Below the pieces are notes generated by a model. That model made no database searches and had not been told where the DNA came from. It saw only the letters and a program-made list of their open reading frames with translations. DNA of 13,784 nucleotides from JBBQWR01 sp038210495 (lineage in GTDB: Bacteria > Planctomycetota > Planctomycetia > Pirellulales > DATAWG01). Made by a program: the position numbers and the translations under genes. Location: contig JBBQWR010000077.1 in NCBI GenBank assembly GCA_038210495.1, positions 1-13,784 of the forward strand, read 5' to 3'. Below, piece by piece: positions 1-6,790 of the stretch; the first letter of the stretch is position 1, and every line of letters starts with the position of its first letter.

Positions 1-60
1 CTTCGGTTTCAAACCACGAATCTCGACGGCGTCCATACCTGGTTCTCCGGGAAGGCGATC

Positions 61-933
61 ATGAGCCGGTCCTCCGACCCCAACCAAGTCTCGCCGATTC
101 CGACAGATTCACCAAGAGGAACCTGGCGCTGTAGTATTAAGCAAGTCAGAAACCATATCCACACCGCCAACGAACAAGGGACTCAATATGCGCGGAGCAT
201 GAAAGAAGCCTATGCATGGTGGACGAGAGAATTCGTCGAGGGAATGCGAGCCGAAATAAAAATACCAAAAGACTGGGATATCCTGCGGACAATTCTCATC
301 TTCGCGACATCGGAAAACTCGGGACGGCCTGTACCAGGCGACACAATTTATTTTGAAATCCCGGGCGGAATCGAGCAAATTGAATCGTTACGGACCGAAA
401 CGCACTTATTCTTGTTTGATAGCCTCCCCGGTCATCCGTGGAACGCGGTGGAGCAAGCCGATACAGCAGTGGCAAGCTTTAAGTGCGCCACGCTCGGCGC
501 CGAGAATAAACAAGGTAATCGTGAGGTCAATGCCACGTGGCGAATCCAGGGATTCTTGTCGCCGCAACTGATTCGAGTTCCAGGCGGCAATCTAAGACCA
601 TACCCGACGGTAGGCATGCAACAGGTCAGGGCGGAGGTGCAATCAGATCGGCTGCAACCCTATCAATACCTTTTTGATCGTGGAGCGTCCGCCTGGGATC
701 CGATTTACGCGAACGGTAAAGGGATCACTGCATCCGGGACGCTCGACCGCCGTATGCTTTCCGAAGGGACCCGGTTGCTTGGCAAAGTAAGCTGGGAATT
801 GGTCAAAGGGCTTACCAAACGGATGGCCAAAGAGAGAGACGAGGAGGCGCTCGTCAAGGCCGCTCCGGACTCCGGTTCTTTTGTGCTCGTCGCTCTGCGT
901 AGGCGACGAAAGGGCAATGCTTCTCGCGGGTGA
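61..933 (+). CDS. Hypothetical protein, 290 aa, unrecognised
   Basis: I do not recognise a family. The ATG at 61 follows a good Shine-Dalgarno (GGGAAGG at 49-55, 5-nt spacing), but the frame stays open to the left edge, so a longer protein cannot be excluded. There is no evident signal peptide or membrane segment. Tryptophans and aromatics are spread through the chain (AYAWWTREF near residue 51), the middle looks like mixed beta structure, and the C terminus is basic and helical (LTKRMAKERDEEAL, then RRRRKG). The first half is visibly more A-rich than the neighbouring genes (for example AAATAAAAATACCAAAAG around 254), which suggests foreign origin. The stop lies at the start region of the toxin-helicase gene (10 nt before ATG 944, or overlapping ATG 917), so the two are probably co-transcribed. 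It could be an accessory part of the helicase/PLD cassette; that is inference from position only. Confidence 0.7.
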   Translation: MSRSSDPNQVSPIPTDSPRGTWRCSIKQVRNHIHTANEQGTQYARSMKEAYAWWTREFVEGMRAEIKIPKDWDILRTILIFATSENSGRPVPGDTIYFEIPGGIEQIESLRTETHLFLFDSLPGHPWNAVEQADTAVASFKCATLGAENKQGNREVNATWRIQGFLSPQLIRVPGGNLRPYPTVGMQQVRAEVQSDRLQPYQYLFDRGASAWDPIYANGKGITASGTLDRRMLSEGTRLLGKVSWELVKGLTKRMAKERDEEALVKAAPDSGSFVLVALRRRRKGNASRG

Positions 934-943
934 AAACGTCAAA

Positions 944-3022
944 ATGCAGTTTCGCATTGCCGACACATTTACGGACAGCCTCGCTCGATTGTCAAGAGAT
1001 GAGCAAAAGGCCGTAAAAACTACCGCTTTTGATCTGCAAATCGATCCGGCTAGTCCGGGTTTGCAATTTCATAAACTCGACAAGGCCAAGGACAAAAATT
1101 TCTGGTCGGTGCGAGTGAACGCGGACATTCGGCTGATCGTTCACAAGACTTCTGACAGCTTGCTGATCTGCTACGTCGATCATCACGACAAGGCCTACCA
1201 TTGGGCGGAACGAAGAGTGCTTCAAACGCATCCGAAGACGGGCGCGGCCCAGCTGGTAGAGTTGCGCGAGACGGTACGCGAGATCGTCGTTCCCAATTAT
1301 GTCGAGGCGCCGGCGCCGCGACCGACAGTAAAGCAACGGCCGCTTTTCGACCGTTTTTCCGATGACGACCTGCTGGGATACGGCGTTCCGGCCGAGTGGC
1401 TCGCCGATGTGCGGACGGCGACCGAAGAATCGATATTCGGACTGGCCGACCACTTGCCCGGCGAAGCAGCCGAGGCCCTGTTGCAATTAGCAACTGGCGG
1501 CCAACCCCTTGTGCCGCATCACATTTCCTGGATGATTTCCCCATTTCAGCATCCTGATGCTCTGCGACGGTTTCGAGCGGTGGACAACGTCGAAGAACTG
1601 ACACGAGCCTTCGATTATCCTTGGGAAAAATGGACGGTTTTCCTCCATCCCGAACAGCGGCTTTGGGTCGATCGCGATTACACCGGACCGGCGCGCGTTT
1701 CGGGTTCCGCCGGGACCGGCAAGACCATCGTGGCGCTGCATCGGGCGGCGCATTTGGCCCGCGCATATCCCGACGCCCGCGTGCTGCTAACGACATTTTC
1801 AGATGCGTTGGCCAGCGCATTGCACACGCGGCTTAACCAGCTCGTGAGCCATGAGCCACGTTTGGCCGAGCGTATCGATGTTTATTCGTTGCCGGCGATC
1901 TCCCAGCGGCTGTTCAAGATGCACATTGGACCGGTGGCGCTGGCGGGCCAAAAGGAGGTTCGGGAGGTGCTGCGCGACGCCGGCCAGGCAGTCGGCGGCC
2001 ATAAATTCGGTTTGCATTTTCTGCTCGCGGAGTGGGAGCATATCGTGGACGCCTGGCAGTTGGAAACCTGGGAGGCTTATCGCGACGTGGCTCGGCTCGG
2101 CCGCAAAACGCGATTGCCGGAAACACAGCGCCAAATCCTCTGGTCGATCTTTGAGAAGGCCCGCGCCGAGTTGGCGACTCGCAATCTGATCACCGAGGCG
2201 ACTATGTTCACCAAGCTGGCCAGCCTACTCGCGAGCGGGAAAACAGCGCCGTTTGATTTCGTGGTGGTCGACGAGGCACAAGACCTGAGCGTCTCTCAAA
2301 TGCGGTTCTTGGCTGCGCTCGGAGCGAGTCGGCCCAACGGCCTGTTCTTCGCCGGCGATCTTGGCCAGCGCATTTTTCAGCAGCCGTTTTCGTGGAAGTC
2401 GCTCGGCGTCGATATTCGGGGCCGCAGCCGGACGCTGCGAGTGAACTATCGCACGTCGCACCAAATTCGGATGCAGGCCGACCGGTTGCTCGGCCCGTCG
2501 GTCGCGGACGTCGATGGAAACGGCGAGGATCGGAGCGACACCATCTCCGTGTTCAATGGCCCGGCGCCGGCCATTCGAGTGCTCGATTCTGAGAGCGAAG
2601 AGATCACAGCGGTCGCCGGTTGGATCGCCGAACAATCGCAGGCCGGGGTTTTGCCGCACGAGTTCGGTCTGTTTGTGCGATCCCCAGCGCAACTGGGCCG
2701 GGCCAAGGCCGCCGCGGCCGAAGCGGGCATCCCGTTCCGGATTCTCGATAAGGGAGTCGAAGGAGAGACCGGGCACATCTCAATTAGCACGATGCATCTG
2801 GCCAAGGGGCTGGAGTTTCGAGCCGTGGCCGTGATGGCCTGCGATGATGAGGTCATTCCGTTGCAGGAGCGGATCGAAACCGTCGGTGACGACGCCGATT
2901 TGCAAGAGGTTTACGATACCGAGCGTCACCTGCTCTACGTCGCCTGCACGCGGGCCAGAGACCATCTGCTCGTAACGAGCGTGGCCCCCGGCTCAGAGTT
3001 CTTGGACGACCTTCGGGTTTGA
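944..3022 (+). CDS. UvrD/Rep-type SF1 helicase with N-terminal RelE/ParE-like toxin domain
   Basis: A two-part protein of 692 aa. Residues 1 to about 90 resemble the RelE/ParE toxin fold, with the typical core FWSVRVNADIRLIVHK followed by a strand and HHDKAYHWAERR. After a linker comes an SF1A helicase: Walker A GSAGTGKT at residues 254-261, motif II DEAQD at 443-447, motif III around FAGDLGQRIF, motif IV around LRVNYRTSHQIR, motif V around STMHLAKGLEF, and motif VI around LLYVACTRARDHL. All ATPase motifs look intact, so it should translocate on or unwind DNA or RNA with ATP. No nuclease motif is evident. The same toxin-helicase architecture is, from memory, found in many bacteria; its role is not settled and defence is plausible. 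Start: ATG 944 begins where the toxin domain begins (MQFRIADTF). ATG 917, which has AAAGGG just upstream and overlaps the previous gene by 17 nt, is the alternative. Confidence 0.92.
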   Translation: MQFRIADTFTDSLARLSRDEQKAVKTTAFDLQIDPASPGLQFHKLDKAKDKNFWSVRVNADIRLIVHKTSDSLLICYVDHHDKAYHWAERRVLQTHPKTGAAQLVELRETVREIVVPNYVEAPAPRPTVKQRPLFDRFSDDDLLGYGVPAEWLADVRTATEESIFGLADHLPGEAAEALLQLATGGQPLVPHHISWMISPFQHPDALRRFRAVDNVEELTRAFDYPWEKWTVFLHPEQRLWVDRDYTGPARVSGSAGTGKTIVALHRAAHLARAYPDARVLLTTFSDALASALHTRLNQLVSHEPRLAERIDVYSLPAISQRLFKMHIGPVALAGQKEVREVLRDAGQAVGGHKFGLHFLLAEWEHIVDAWQLETWEAYRDVARLGRKTRLPETQRQILWSIFEKARAELATRNLITEATMFTKLASLLASGKTAPFDFVVVDEAQDLSVSQMRFLAALGASRPNGLFFAGDLGQRIFQQPFSWKSLGVDIRGRSRTLRVNYRTSHQIRMQADRLLGPSVADVDGNGEDRSDTISVFNGPAPAIRVLDSESEEITAVAGWIAEQSQAGVLPHEFGLFVRSPAQLGRAKAAAAEAGIPFRILDKGVEGETGHISISTMHLAKGLEFRAVAVMACDDEVIPLQERIETVGDDADLQEVYDTERHLLYVACTRARDHLLVTSVAPGSEFLDDLRV

Positions 3023-3107
3023 ATCGCTTGCCGCTGGTGATTATAAGCCAGAGGAAAGCGTGATCGGGCACCCGAGATCGGTTCCCTGCACCCACGTCGG
3101 TTTCGCA

Positions 3108-4094
3108 ATGATTGAAACGAGATTTTTGGATCGAGACCAGTTTTGGCAGGAAATCGCCTCGCGCGTTCCGGCGGCATCGAAGGTTCTGGCTGCCGTATCT
3201 TACATGGGGATCGACGGGGCCGAGCTACTGCCGTTGCGGGCCGGCGATCAACTCGTCGTGGATCTCAGCCTGGGTGCAGTCAGACAGGGCGTAAGCGATC
3301 CGCGAGAGATTAAAAAGCTCATCAAGCGAGGAGTTGAGATTTTCACGCGATCGAGCCTGCATGCGAAGGTCGTCGTGATCGATGACGTCGCGATCGCTTC
3401 GTCGGCGAACGTGTCGCATAACGCACATGATTATTTGGATGAGGCGGCGATTCTGACGACCTCGCTTAGTGCGGTCAAAGACGCCAAACGATTCATCCGG
3501 TCGCTTTGCAGCGAGCCGGTGCTCGACGGGTACCTGAAGGAATGTCTCGCCGCATACAAACCGCCCGTCTTCAAGGCGGCGCGAACAATTCGCCGGCCTA
3601 AACAACGAAAAACGCGGGCCAAGCTCTGGTATATCGGCGGGCTGGTTTATATGAAAGCGGAGACGGATCGCGATCTGATTGAACCCTTGGAAAACCAAGC
3701 TCAGGAGGAAATGCTTGACCCGGAGCGGAGCGAAGTAGATTGGATTCGCATGGGTTACCGGCCCAAATGGTTCACCGATATTCAACGCAATAATTGGGTG
3801 ATCGATTGCACGCGGGCAAATAAGCGCAAGCACGACATTGGCTCGCCTGCCCGTGTCATCCGAAAGCGCCGCTACACAACCAAGGCCGGTAAGACCTACC
3901 ACATGTTGATGCTAGAGCGCCCGGTGGACCGAGTCACAATGTCCTTGACGGCATTTCAGCAGCGATGGCGTCGAGTCGCGCCAAGCGGAGTTCAGCCGCC
4001 CAAGCGTAGCCAGCCAATCGACAAAGGATTGGCTGACGTCGTCCTGCGATTTTGGACGTCCCGCGGCAAGATTTCCAAACGGGATGCGCGGTAA
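3108..4094 (+). CDS. Phospholipase D-like (single HKD motif) protein, candidate nuclease
   Basis: A 328-aa protein. Residues 1 to about 135 form a PLD-like domain with one HKD motif: H85-A-K87, D92, and SSAN ending at N101. The spacing between Asp and SSAN is one residue shorter than the classical motif, and the usual Gly is Ser. One HKD motif implies that a dimer would be needed to build the active site, as in Nuc-type PLD nucleases. Residues 140-328 are basic (RRPKQRKTRAK, RKRRYTTKAGK), contain aromatic patches (DWIRMGYRPKWF) and match no family I recognise; nucleic-acid binding is a guess. Cytoplasmic, with no signal sequence. It lies 85 nt after the toxin-helicase on the same strand, so a shared function is likely. 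Start: ATG 3108 opens the PLD domain but has no clear Shine-Dalgarno. GTG 3060 has GAGGAA at 3051-3056 with short spacing and would add 16 residues. Confidence 0.82.
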   Translation: MIETRFLDRDQFWQEIASRVPAASKVLAAVSYMGIDGAELLPLRAGDQLVVDLSLGAVRQGVSDPREIKKLIKRGVEIFTRSSLHAKVVVIDDVAIASSANVSHNAHDYLDEAAILTTSLSAVKDAKRFIRSLCSEPVLDGYLKECLAAYKPPVFKAARTIRRPKQRKTRAKLWYIGGLVYMKAETDRDLIEPLENQAQEEMLDPERSEVDWIRMGYRPKWFTDIQRNNWVIDCTRANKRKHDIGSPARVIRKRRYTTKAGKTYHMLMLERPVDRVTMSLTAFQQRWRRVAPSGVQPPKRSQPIDKGLADVVLRFWTSRGKISKRDAR

Positions 4095-4410
4095 GATTTT
4101 GGTGGCCCACAAAGGCTCGTTGGAATCGTCCTCGATGAGTTAATGCAGGAAAAATAGTGAGGGTATCCAGTCTTTCCGGCAATCGACCGGTGTCGGTTCA
4201 TGAACTGGAGGGGCAATCGTTGACCACTCAACCGGTCAACTTTCTCAATCTCCTCAATGCTGAGCTTGTCATGCGGTTTCGCTAGTGTAGGCTAGCAAGC
4301 ATCGGGCACGCCGGCTGATCCCCGGCGTCAACCGGCCCGCGCGGCGGTCGATTTCTCTCTTTCCCGACTTGCCGCGTGGCCCGGCTGCCCGATGGAAAGA
4401 GAGACACGCG
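4095..4410. other. Gene-free stretch with several inverted repeats
   Basis: No coding frame is convincing here. I see GTTGACC (4219-4225) paired with GGTCAAC (4234-4240) around an 8-nt loop and followed by TTTCTC, which might be a weak terminator for the PLD gene. GCTAG/CTAGC occurs at 4281-4296, CGCCGG (4309-4314) pairs with CCGGCG (4322-4327), and a long hairpin lies at 4354-4404. A weak promoter-like pair is TTGTCA (4266-4271) and TAGGCT (4288-4293) with a 16-nt spacer. No copy of the tRNA-Ala 3' end is visible, so I cannot call this the element's left end. Confidence 0.5.
4354..4404 (+). promoter_or_regulatory. Leader hairpin that pairs with the ribosome binding site of the gene at 4411
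   Basis: TCTCTCTTTCC (4354-4364) is a perfect 11-bp reverse complement of GGAAAGAGAGA (4394-4404), with a 29-nt loop that holds an inner GCCG/CGGC pairing (4371-4374 with 4382-4385). The 3' arm is the purine-rich Shine-Dalgarno of the ATG at 4411 (7 to 8 nt away). If it forms in RNA it would mask the ribosome binding site. Regulation is inferred; only the pairing is seen. Confidence 0.6.
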
Positions 4411-5748
4411 ATGGTCGGCGTTCCCGAAGTAGACTCCGAGCAATTGGGCACAGCGTACATTGAGGCAGTCAACTGCGTCACCTACGTCGCAAAGTTGCGG
4501 CGATGGGCCGACGCCAAGCCGGAGAAGTGGCACGACGTCGACGGGGTCCCGCTGCCGGGACCGGATTTCTATATCGATGTGCTGATGGCCTCGTATCGAA
4601 AGGCCAGCGGGATCGTGCCGCACTTGTACGCACTCTATCCGATTCCGGACCGACCAATTGCGATCGGCGGAGTGAAGGCAACGCGATGCCACGTTGCAGC
4701 TCTTGAGTTGGCTCGCAAAACGCTAACGGCCGCGGCTCAAGCTGCCAACAGCATCTTTTTTGAAGGCTTGGATGCGGACACGGGCGAGTTCAGGACGCAC
4801 ATACCCGGCGTGAACGGATGGCGAACCCAGGCCGTAGGGCGCCCCCTCGCGCCCGGCGAGCGTCGATCAGTGGGGTTGGCCGAAACCGACTTTCGGCAGC
4901 GATTGCAAGCAATGCCGGCGATAGACGAATCGGAAGCGTCCGTCTGCATCACGCTTGAATTCGAGCGTGCGGACAAGGAATTGCAGGCCGCGCAGAAGGC
5001 GTTGGCGCCCGTGTCGCGCCCCGACGCCAAACCCACAGCGGAACCAACAGCTACGCCAACGTTGGCCGGCGAGCCGCCATCCGGAGCGGCCCTGTGCAAC
5101 CCCGACGCGCCGAAGACGGAGTTGAAGGCGGAAGCCTCGCCAGATCAATCCGATACCAAGTTGGATGTGGTCGCGGAAGACGAAGTGGAATTCCTGTTTG
5201 CGGTAGACGGCGATGGCTACTACATCCAAGGTTTTGGCGAACGCGGCTACGTTCCACGATTAAAGGGCTTCAGCATTATTTCAAAATTGATTCAGCATCC
5301 CGGCGTCTCGGTTGGACTGACAGAGTTGATGGGCGCGGACGAGATCGGACAAGCTGCCGGCACCCACCTAAGCGAACAACCTACTCTGGACAAAAAGGCG
5401 CGGGCGCAGATTGCCGCCGCACTTTGTGAACTCGTGGAAGATCGCGACCGAGCGAAGCGAGATAACAATTCCGTTGGCGAAGACGTTGCCCAACGGCAAA
5501 TCGATGTATTGACTGGGCAGCTCAAGTCGGCGACCGGCCTTGCCGGTCGCGATCGAGATTTGAACAATGACGCGGATCGGCTGCGTCCGACAATCCAAGG
5601 CGGGCTGAATCGCGCATATAAAAAATTGAGGGAATCGAAGCCTTCGATGAAGGAATTGGCCGAGCACTTCGCTCTCTCGATTTCGTGCGAAAATTCCGCC
5701 TATTCATATCGACCACCGATCCAGGCCGAATGGCGGTTTGCGAAATAA
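4411..5748 (+). CDS. Hypothetical protein, 445 aa, possible DNA-binding C terminus
   Basis: Not assigned to a named family. Three parts can be seen. Residues 1 to about 200 are a mostly helical N-terminal region (AAYIEAV-type helices, WRTQAVGRPLAPGERR). Residues about 205-255 are a Pro/Ala/Thr-rich low-complexity linker (AKPTAEPTATPTLAGEPP). Residues about 260-445 contain a compact domain (DGDGYYIQGFGERG, then LKGFSIISKLIQHPG) followed by charged helices, a segment around LNRAYKKLRESKPSMKELAEHF and a short tail SYRPP. That last arrangement resembles a winged-helix-like domain I associate with uncharacterised planctomycete and cyanobacterial proteins; this is from memory and uncertain. Start: ATG 4411 follows GGAAAGAGAG at 4394-4403. 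A TTG in frame at 4369 would add 14 residues but falls inside the hairpin. It is the first gene left of the recombinase module and may be element cargo. Confidence 0.75.
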   Translation: MVGVPEVDSEQLGTAYIEAVNCVTYVAKLRRWADAKPEKWHDVDGVPLPGPDFYIDVLMASYRKASGIVPHLYALYPIPDRPIAIGGVKATRCHVAALELARKTLTAAAQAANSIFFEGLDADTGEFRTHIPGVNGWRTQAVGRPLAPGERRSVGLAETDFRQRLQAMPAIDESEASVCITLEFERADKELQAAQKALAPVSRPDAKPTAEPTATPTLAGEPPSGAALCNPDAPKTELKAEASPDQSDTKLDVVAEDEVEFLFAVDGDGYYIQGFGERGYVPRLKGFSIISKLIQHPGVSVGLTELMGADEIGQAAGTHLSEQPTLDKKARAQIAAALCELVEDRDRAKRDNNSVGEDVAQRQIDVLTGQLKSATGLAGRDRDLNNDADRLRPTIQGGLNRAYKKLRESKPSMKELAEHFALSISCENSAYSYRPPIQAEWRFAK

Positions 5749-5755
5749 AACATCC

Positions 5756-5784
5756 AGTAGCGCAGTAGCGCCACTGAGTAGCGC
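5756..5784. repeat. Three direct copies of AGTAGCGC
   Basis: AGTAGCGC occurs at 5756-5763, 5764-5771 (exact tandem) and 5777-5784, in the gap between the 445-aa gene and the first HTH_17 gene. The spacing of 8 then 13 nt resembles a small protein-binding array. The neighbouring HTH proteins are candidate binders; this is inference. Confidence 0.55.
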
Positions 5785-5801
5785 GAAACGTTACGCCTAT
5801 C

Positions 5802-5855
5802 CCTACAGAGGACGAGCGACCACAGCGGTCGCCGTCAAATCATTGACTCTGTAGG
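5802..5855 (+). promoter_or_regulatory. Nested leader hairpin that pairs with the ribosome binding site of the HTH_17 gene
   Basis: CCTACAGAG (5802-5810) is a perfect reverse complement of CTCTGTAGG (5847-5855). Inside it GCGACC (5816-5821) pairs with GGTCGC (5827-5832) around a 5-nt loop. The outer 3' arm contains the AGG of the AGGAG Shine-Dalgarno (5853-5857). Pairing is seen in the sequence; translational control is inferred. Confidence 0.6.
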
Positions 5856-5864
5856 AGATAGTCT

Positions 5865-6104
5865 ATGTCTGTTTCCGCTCCCGCGCCGGCTGAACCGCTG
5901 GCCGCCATGATCGACGTTCAGGCCGTGGCAGCGATGCTCGGCTGTTCGAGTCGGCACGTTTATCGGCTCAGCGACGGCGGCCGGATGCCCCGGCCCGTCA
6001 AGCTCGGCGCCCTGGTCCGCTGGAACCGGGTCTCGATCGAGGAATGGATCGCCGCCGGTTGTCCGACCGTCCGCTCGATCGCCGCGAAAGGACCGGGGCG
6101 ATGA
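5865..6104 (+). CDS. Small HTH_17 / AlpA-like DNA-binding protein
   Basis: A 79-aa protein with the MerR-like helix-turn-helix of the HTH_17 (AlpA/excisionase-like) family: AVAAMLGCSSRHVYRLSDGGRMP at about residues 22-44, then the wing VRWNRVSIEEWIAAG. Such proteins act as excisionases (recombination directionality factors) or as activators of integrase genes, bending DNA at att or promoter sites; which applies here cannot be read from the sequence. Start ATG 5865 is supported by AGGAG at 5853-5857 (7-nt spacing). Its stop overlaps a possible start at 6101 (ATGA), which suggests coupled translation with the second HTH gene. The leader can fold to cover the Shine-Dalgarno, and AGTAGCGC repeats lie 80 to 110 nt upstream. 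Confidence 0.88.
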   Translation: MSVSAPAPAEPLAAMIDVQAVAAMLGCSSRHVYRLSDGGRMPRPVKLGALVRWNRVSIEEWIAAGCPTVRSIAAKGPGR

Positions 6105-6196
6105 GCACCGCACTCGCAACGACGCCGGCCCCTGATGCGGCCAAGCCTATTGTTAACGGCCGCCGACCTGGCCCGCGAATTCCGATGTTCCGTTAA
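6101..6196 (+). other. Short coupled frame, likely the displaced N terminus of the next HTH gene
   Basis: ATG 6101 overlaps the upstream stop as ATGA and has AAGGA about 8 nt before it. The frame reads MSTALATTPAPDAAKPI and then runs into unrelated sequence, stopping at 6194-6196. Skipping the single G at 6152 joins it to LTAADLAREF of the frame annotated from 6135, giving an N terminus similar in style to the paralogue just upstream. A one-base frameshift is the simplest reading. Confidence 0.5.
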
Positions 6197-6341
6197 GTCG
6201 ATCACGCGCTGGGATCAATCCGGCCGGCTACCGAGAGCTTTGAAAATCTCCGGCCGCAAGCGCTGGCGCCGCGACGAGATCGCCGCATGGCTCAAAAGCA
6301 ACGCGCCGCCGCGGCGCGATTGGGAAGCGATGCGACGATAA
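6135..6341 (+). CDS. Second HTH_17 / AlpA-like protein, start uncertain, probably frameshifted
   Basis: A 68-aa protein with the same fold as its neighbour: LTAADLAREFRCSVKSITRW, then GRLPRALKISG and the wing RWRRDEIAAWLKS. It is a diverged tandem paralogue of the gene at 5865. The ATG at 6135 has no Shine-Dalgarno (the upstream bases are CCGGCCCCT). The better initiation site is ATG 6101, out of frame by one base, so the intact ancestor probably started there. As it stands the protein may be made poorly, or from a rare frameshift. The helix-turn-helix itself appears complete. Likely role: partner excisionase or regulator of the element. Confidence 0.75.
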   Translation: MRPSLLLTAADLAREFRCSVKSITRWDQSGRLPRALKISGRKRWRRDEIAAWLKSNAPPRRDWEAMRR

Positions 6342-6346
6342 AAAAG

Positions 6347-6379
6347 GCGGCGGGGCGCCGACCAAGCAAACCCCGCCGC
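6347..6379. terminator. GC-rich stem-loop after the HTH gene
   Basis: GCGGCGGGG (6347-6355) pairs perfectly with CCCCGCCGC (6371-6379) around a 15-nt loop, 5 nt after the HTH stop. On plus it is followed by AAAAAT, so it is not a classical plus-strand terminator. On minus it is followed by CTTTTTT, which is a good intrinsic terminator form, although no minus gene is near. It might instead separate or stabilise transcripts. Confidence 0.5.
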
Positions 6380-6397
6380 AAAAATCAAAGGACTAAC

Positions 6398-6790
6398 ATG
6401 AGTTTACTGGATCGAAGACAGCAACGCTATGCGATGACGCAAGCGGAATTACTAAGGGCGATCGCCGCGCTGGTCCGCGTCAAAGAGGCCGGATACGTGC
6501 CCGAGCTACGAGAGGAAATCGCGGCACGATTCCGCGAAGAGCGCCAACGCGAAATGCGCGTTCCCATTGGGGCCGAAATTTGGCTAGGCGATGAACTGCG
6601 GGGGATTCTGAGGCAAGACGGGGAAGCCTGCGAGGCCGCCGCGTACGAATACCTCCATCCATCCCACTCGCGATTCGCTTTCAATGTATTGCTCGAATTC
6701 GCCGCGTCACTCGACAAGCCGGTTGAACGGCCCGCGTCGACTCCATCCCGACCGATGCGACCGGCGGCGCGCAGGGGGCTTGTGGCATGA
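6398..6790 (+). CDS. Hypothetical protein, 130 aa
   Basis: I do not recognise this protein. The start ATG 6398 has AAAGGA at 6387-6392 (5-nt spacing); an in-frame ATG at 6287 would read backwards through the hairpin and overlap the HTH gene, so I reject it. The N-terminal half is a charged helix (LLRAIAALVRVKEAG, EEIAARFREERQREM). The middle has GAEIWLGDELRGILRQDGEACEAAAYEYLHP, and the C terminus is Arg/Pro-rich and probably disordered. There is no membrane segment. The last four bases overlap the start of the ATPase gene (ATGA), so the two are translationally coupled and likely work together, for example as a small accessory of the ATPase. That role is inferred from coupling alone. Confidence 0.72.
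   Translation: MSLLDRRQQRYAMTQAELLRAIAALVRVKEAGYVPELREEIAARFREERQREMRVPIGAEIWLGDELRGILRQDGEACEAAAYEYLHPSHSRFAFNVLLEFAASLDKPVERPASTPSRPMRPAARRGLVA

Noticed and set aside
1050..1820. 256-codon open frame on minus
   Set aside because: It lies wholly opposite the toxin-helicase gene and its translation is Arg/Pro/Ala-rich without any fold signal; a shadow of high-GC coding sequence.
3225..3902. 225-codon open frame on minus
   Set aside because: Antisense to the PLD gene, which has a real HKD motif; no Shine-Dalgarno and no recognisable domain.
4012..4034. AGCCAATC/GATTGGCT inverted repeat near the end of the PLD gene
   Set aside because: An 8-bp stem inside coding sequence, no T-tract, stop codon still 60 nt away; it could be chance.
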